Origin: an uncultured Oscillospiraceae bacterium
GTDB taxonomy: Bacteria; Bacillota; Clostridia; Oscillospirales; Oscillospiraceae
Length of the DNA stretch: 21,550 nt
Direction: 5' to 3'
Assembly (NCBI GenBank): GCA_934597125.1
Contig: CAKTQM010000030.1
Coordinates: 1-21,550, forward strand
Shown: positions 20,178-21,550 of the stretch, one piece after another
Position numbering within the stretch: position 1 is the first letter of the stretch
Layout: every line of letters starts with the position of its first letter
Program-made: the position numbers and the translations under genes
Notes under the pieces: generated by a model
Seen by the model: only the letters and a program-made list of their open reading frames with translations
Told to the model about the DNA's origin: nothing
Databases searched by the model: none

Positions 20178-20909
20178 TTACTGCAGAAACAGGCTGGCGG
20201 GGCGGTTAATCACCATCATATTATAGTAACGCAGCAGGTGATAATCGTCCTTATCCAGCTTGATGCTGCTCAAAAGACGCTCGCTTTCCTCCAGCGGTTC
20301 GTTGGAGATCAGGGTCTTCAAGGCGATGGGAGCGAAGAAGGGGGTGCTGCCAATACCGGACAGCAGGCCGATGGCGGGGGTACGGTTCTGCATAGGGTTG
20401 AGCATACAGATGTACATTTTCTCCGCTTCGTTGATCTGATTGTTCAGCACCATATGGGTAATGGTGTCGTAGGAGCGCATTTCGCCGGTGAAAAGATGCT
20501 GACAGCGGTCAGGATCATCGAAGGACGTGACGCCCAGATACAGCGTGACCTCCACCGTTGTGCCGTTGGGGGCGGGGGAGAACCGCAGCAGTGAGCGCAC
20601 CATCTGGCGAATCCGGCCATCGTAGTAATACATATAGGCCAGCGACTGATTGAAGTAGGCATTTTTATGCAGGGCCGGTTCATTGCGGAAGGTGGGCGGC
20701 TGGTAATCCACGAAATATTTCAGGTCGATATCCAGCGCCTGAGAGATCTCGTACAGTGTCTCAATGTCGATGGTGATGGCGCCGTTTTCGTATTTGGACA
20801 ACGTTGCCTTACTTTTGTTGATCATGGCGGAGAACTGCTCAATGGTATAACCGCGGCTTTTCCGATATTTTTTGATACGATGTCCCACAAAGTTGGAAAA
20901 AGAACCCAT
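20178..20909 (-). CDS. XRE-family transcriptional regulator with an unrecognised C-terminal domain
   Basis: A 243-residue protein. The N-terminal Cro/CI-type helix-turn-helix spans about residues 8-62: IKKYRKSRGYTIEQFSAMIN and KSKATLSKYENGAITIDIE, followed by TLYEISQALDID. The remaining 180 residues are a soluble domain with aromatic-rich parts (AYFNQSLAYMYYYDGRIRQM) and no metal or enzyme motif that I recognise; a ligand-sensing or dimerisation role is likely. The ATG has AAAGGAGGT eight bases upstream. It has its own sigma-A promoter with an inverted repeat just upstream, consistent with autoregulation. Targets are unknown. Confidence 0.88.
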   Translation of the reverse strand: MGSFSNFVGHRIKKYRKSRGYTIEQFSAMINKSKATLSKYENGAITIDIETLYEISQALDIDLKYFVDYQPPTFRNEPALHKNAYFNQSLAYMYYYDGRIRQMVRSLLRFSPAPNGTTVEVTLYLGVTSFDDPDRCQHLFTGEMRSYDTITHMVLNNQINEAEKMYICMLNPMQNRTPAIGLLSGIGSTPFFAPIALKTLISNEPLEESERLLSSIKLDKDDYHLLRYYNMMVINRPASLFLQ

Positions 20910-20939
20910 CCCAACGACCTCCTTTCAAAATGCAACCCT

Positions 20940-20968
20940 ATCATACCAAACATTCCGTCATTCGTCAA
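20940..20968 (-). promoter_or_regulatory. Promoter of the XRE gene
   Basis: Minus strand: TTGACG (20963-20968), exactly 17 bases, then TATGAT (20940-20945). Upstream lies an AT-rich stretch with the inverted repeat GTTTC-N7-GAAAC (20975-20991), a possible operator for the XRE protein itself. Confidence 0.8.
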
Positions 20969-21027
20969 CTAAAAGTTTCTAAATATGAAACGAAATTTTT
21001 GTTTTTTTTCCGAGAAGTAAACGAAAG

Positions 21028-21062
21028 AAAAAGTGTCCGGCACTCATACGAGTGCCGGACAC
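21028..21062 (-). terminator. Terminator of the 2-oxoacid:ferredoxin oxidoreductase operon
   Basis: Minus strand: a perfect 13-base stem GTGTCCGGCACTC/GAGTGCCGGACAC with a four-base loop, followed by TTTTTCTTTCG. It lies about 40 bases after the gamma-subunit stop. Confidence 0.9.
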
Positions 21063-21103
21063 AGCATCCTTATGTCTGATAAGGGAAGGGGATGGGCAGC
21101 TGC

Positions 21104-21550
21104 TTACTTGCAGGCTTCCATACCTGCCTGCAGGGCCTTCTTGTTGCCCTCCAGGAACTTGGCCTTCTTCTCACCCAGCTCGATGCGGATGGCTTCCATC
21201 ATGCTGTCCAGAGAGGTGACGTCGGCCTTGGCCATGACAGCGCCCAGAATAGCCACGTTGGCGCCCTTGGGGTTGCCCACCTGCTCGGCGATGGCGTTGG
21301 CGTCGCAGTACACGACGGTGATGTCATCACGAACGGCCTTGCGGTCGATGATGCTGGAGTTGATGACCAGAACGCCGCCGGGCTTGACGTGCTCTTCGAA
21401 CTTGTCCAGAGAAGGACGGTTCATCGCGACGATGACGTCAGCCTTGTCCACCAGGGGAGAGGCGACGGGCTCGTCGGAAACGATGACGGAGCAGTTGGCC
21501 GTGCCGCCGCGCATCTCGGGGCCGTAAGAAGGCAGCCAGGAGACGTGCTT
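21104..21550 (-). CDS. 2-oxoacid:ferredoxin oxidoreductase gamma subunit, C-terminal part (runs off the right edge)
   Basis: The last 148 residues of a gamma-type subunit of a 2-oxoacid:acceptor oxidoreductase, which with thiamine-diphosphate partners oxidises a 2-oxoacid to acyl-CoA and reduces ferredoxin. SWLPSYGPEMRGGTANCSVI is the family's characteristic stretch, followed by ASPLVDKADVIVAMNRPSLD and GNPKGANVAILGAVM. The C-terminus ends with a helical LEGNKKALQAGMEACK. The style fits the 2-oxoglutarate or branched-chain 2-oxoacid (Kor/Vor) types, but the substrate cannot be fixed without the other subunits, which should lie to the right. It is the last gene of its operon, since a terminator follows. 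Confidence 0.9.
   Translation of the reverse strand, partial: KHVSWLPSYGPEMRGGTANCSVIVSDEPVASPLVDKADVIVAMNRPSLDKFEEHVKPGGVLVINSSIIDRKAVRDDITVVYCDANAIAEQVGNPKGANVAILGAVMAKADVTSLDSMMEAIRIELGEKKAKFLEGNKKALQAGMEACK

Noticed and set aside
1..21550. CRISPR arrays, tRNA or rRNA genes, insertion sequences, phage genes
   Set aside because: No evenly spaced direct repeats, cloverleaf-like segments, rRNA signatures, transposase or integrase motifs were found by eye.

Overview
The window comes from a spore-forming, anaerobic Gram-positive bacterium of the Clostridia, most like the GC-rich gut Oscillospiraceae. The evidence is the spoIIGA-sigE sporulation pair, a type III glutamine synthetase, a 2-oxoacid:ferredoxin oxidoreductase subunit, AGGAGG ribosome binding sites and TTGACA/TATAAT promoters in GC-rich DNA. 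This placement is inferred from gene families, not from a search. Nearly all of the window is coding, and no rRNA, tRNA, insertion sequence, phage gene or CRISPR array was seen.

Layout. Positions 1-2530 hold a leftward operon: gltX, a SpoIIM/DUF95 membrane protein, and the start of glnN. trpS diverges from gltX. Next is a rightward two-gene unit (3747-5455) of a NifU/IscU-like protein and a GGGtGRT protein, a conserved pair of unknown function, closed by a symmetrical terminator. A TetR regulator (leftward) is divergent from a three-gene unit (6288-12466): a small beta-rich protein, an MMPL/RND transporter and a large anchored surface protein with GLUG repeats. All junctions in that unit overlap.

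From 12518 to 14071 are four small leftward genes: a GNAT acetyltransferase, a TfoX-N protein, a 70-aa unknown and a bPH_1 protein. Then comes a Gdx/SugE-type SMR exporter behind an RNA leader that looks like a transcription attenuator, plausibly a guanidine riboswitch. Facing it is an isolated gene for a 20-residue, four-cysteine peptide (14722-14784) with its own promoter, ribosome binding site and terminator. Upstream of that lies a leftward operon of three small low-complexity proteins whose promoter resembles a mother-cell sporulation promoter.

nth (endonuclease III) and rarA (AAA+ recombination factor) diverge from overlapping promoters that carry a perfect 19-bp palindrome. Behind rarA come a DUF951 protein, a 32-aa membrane microprotein and a Dabb-like protein. 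The spoIIGA-sigE operon follows, preceded by a Spo0A-box-like site. The window ends with a leftward XRE regulator and the 3' part of a 2-oxoacid:ferredoxin oxidoreductase gamma subunit.

The best candidates for undescribed biology are the 20-aa cysteine peptide, the GGGtGRT/NifU-like pair, the TetR/MMPL/GLUG cell-envelope unit, the gdx leader and the nth-rarA palindrome.
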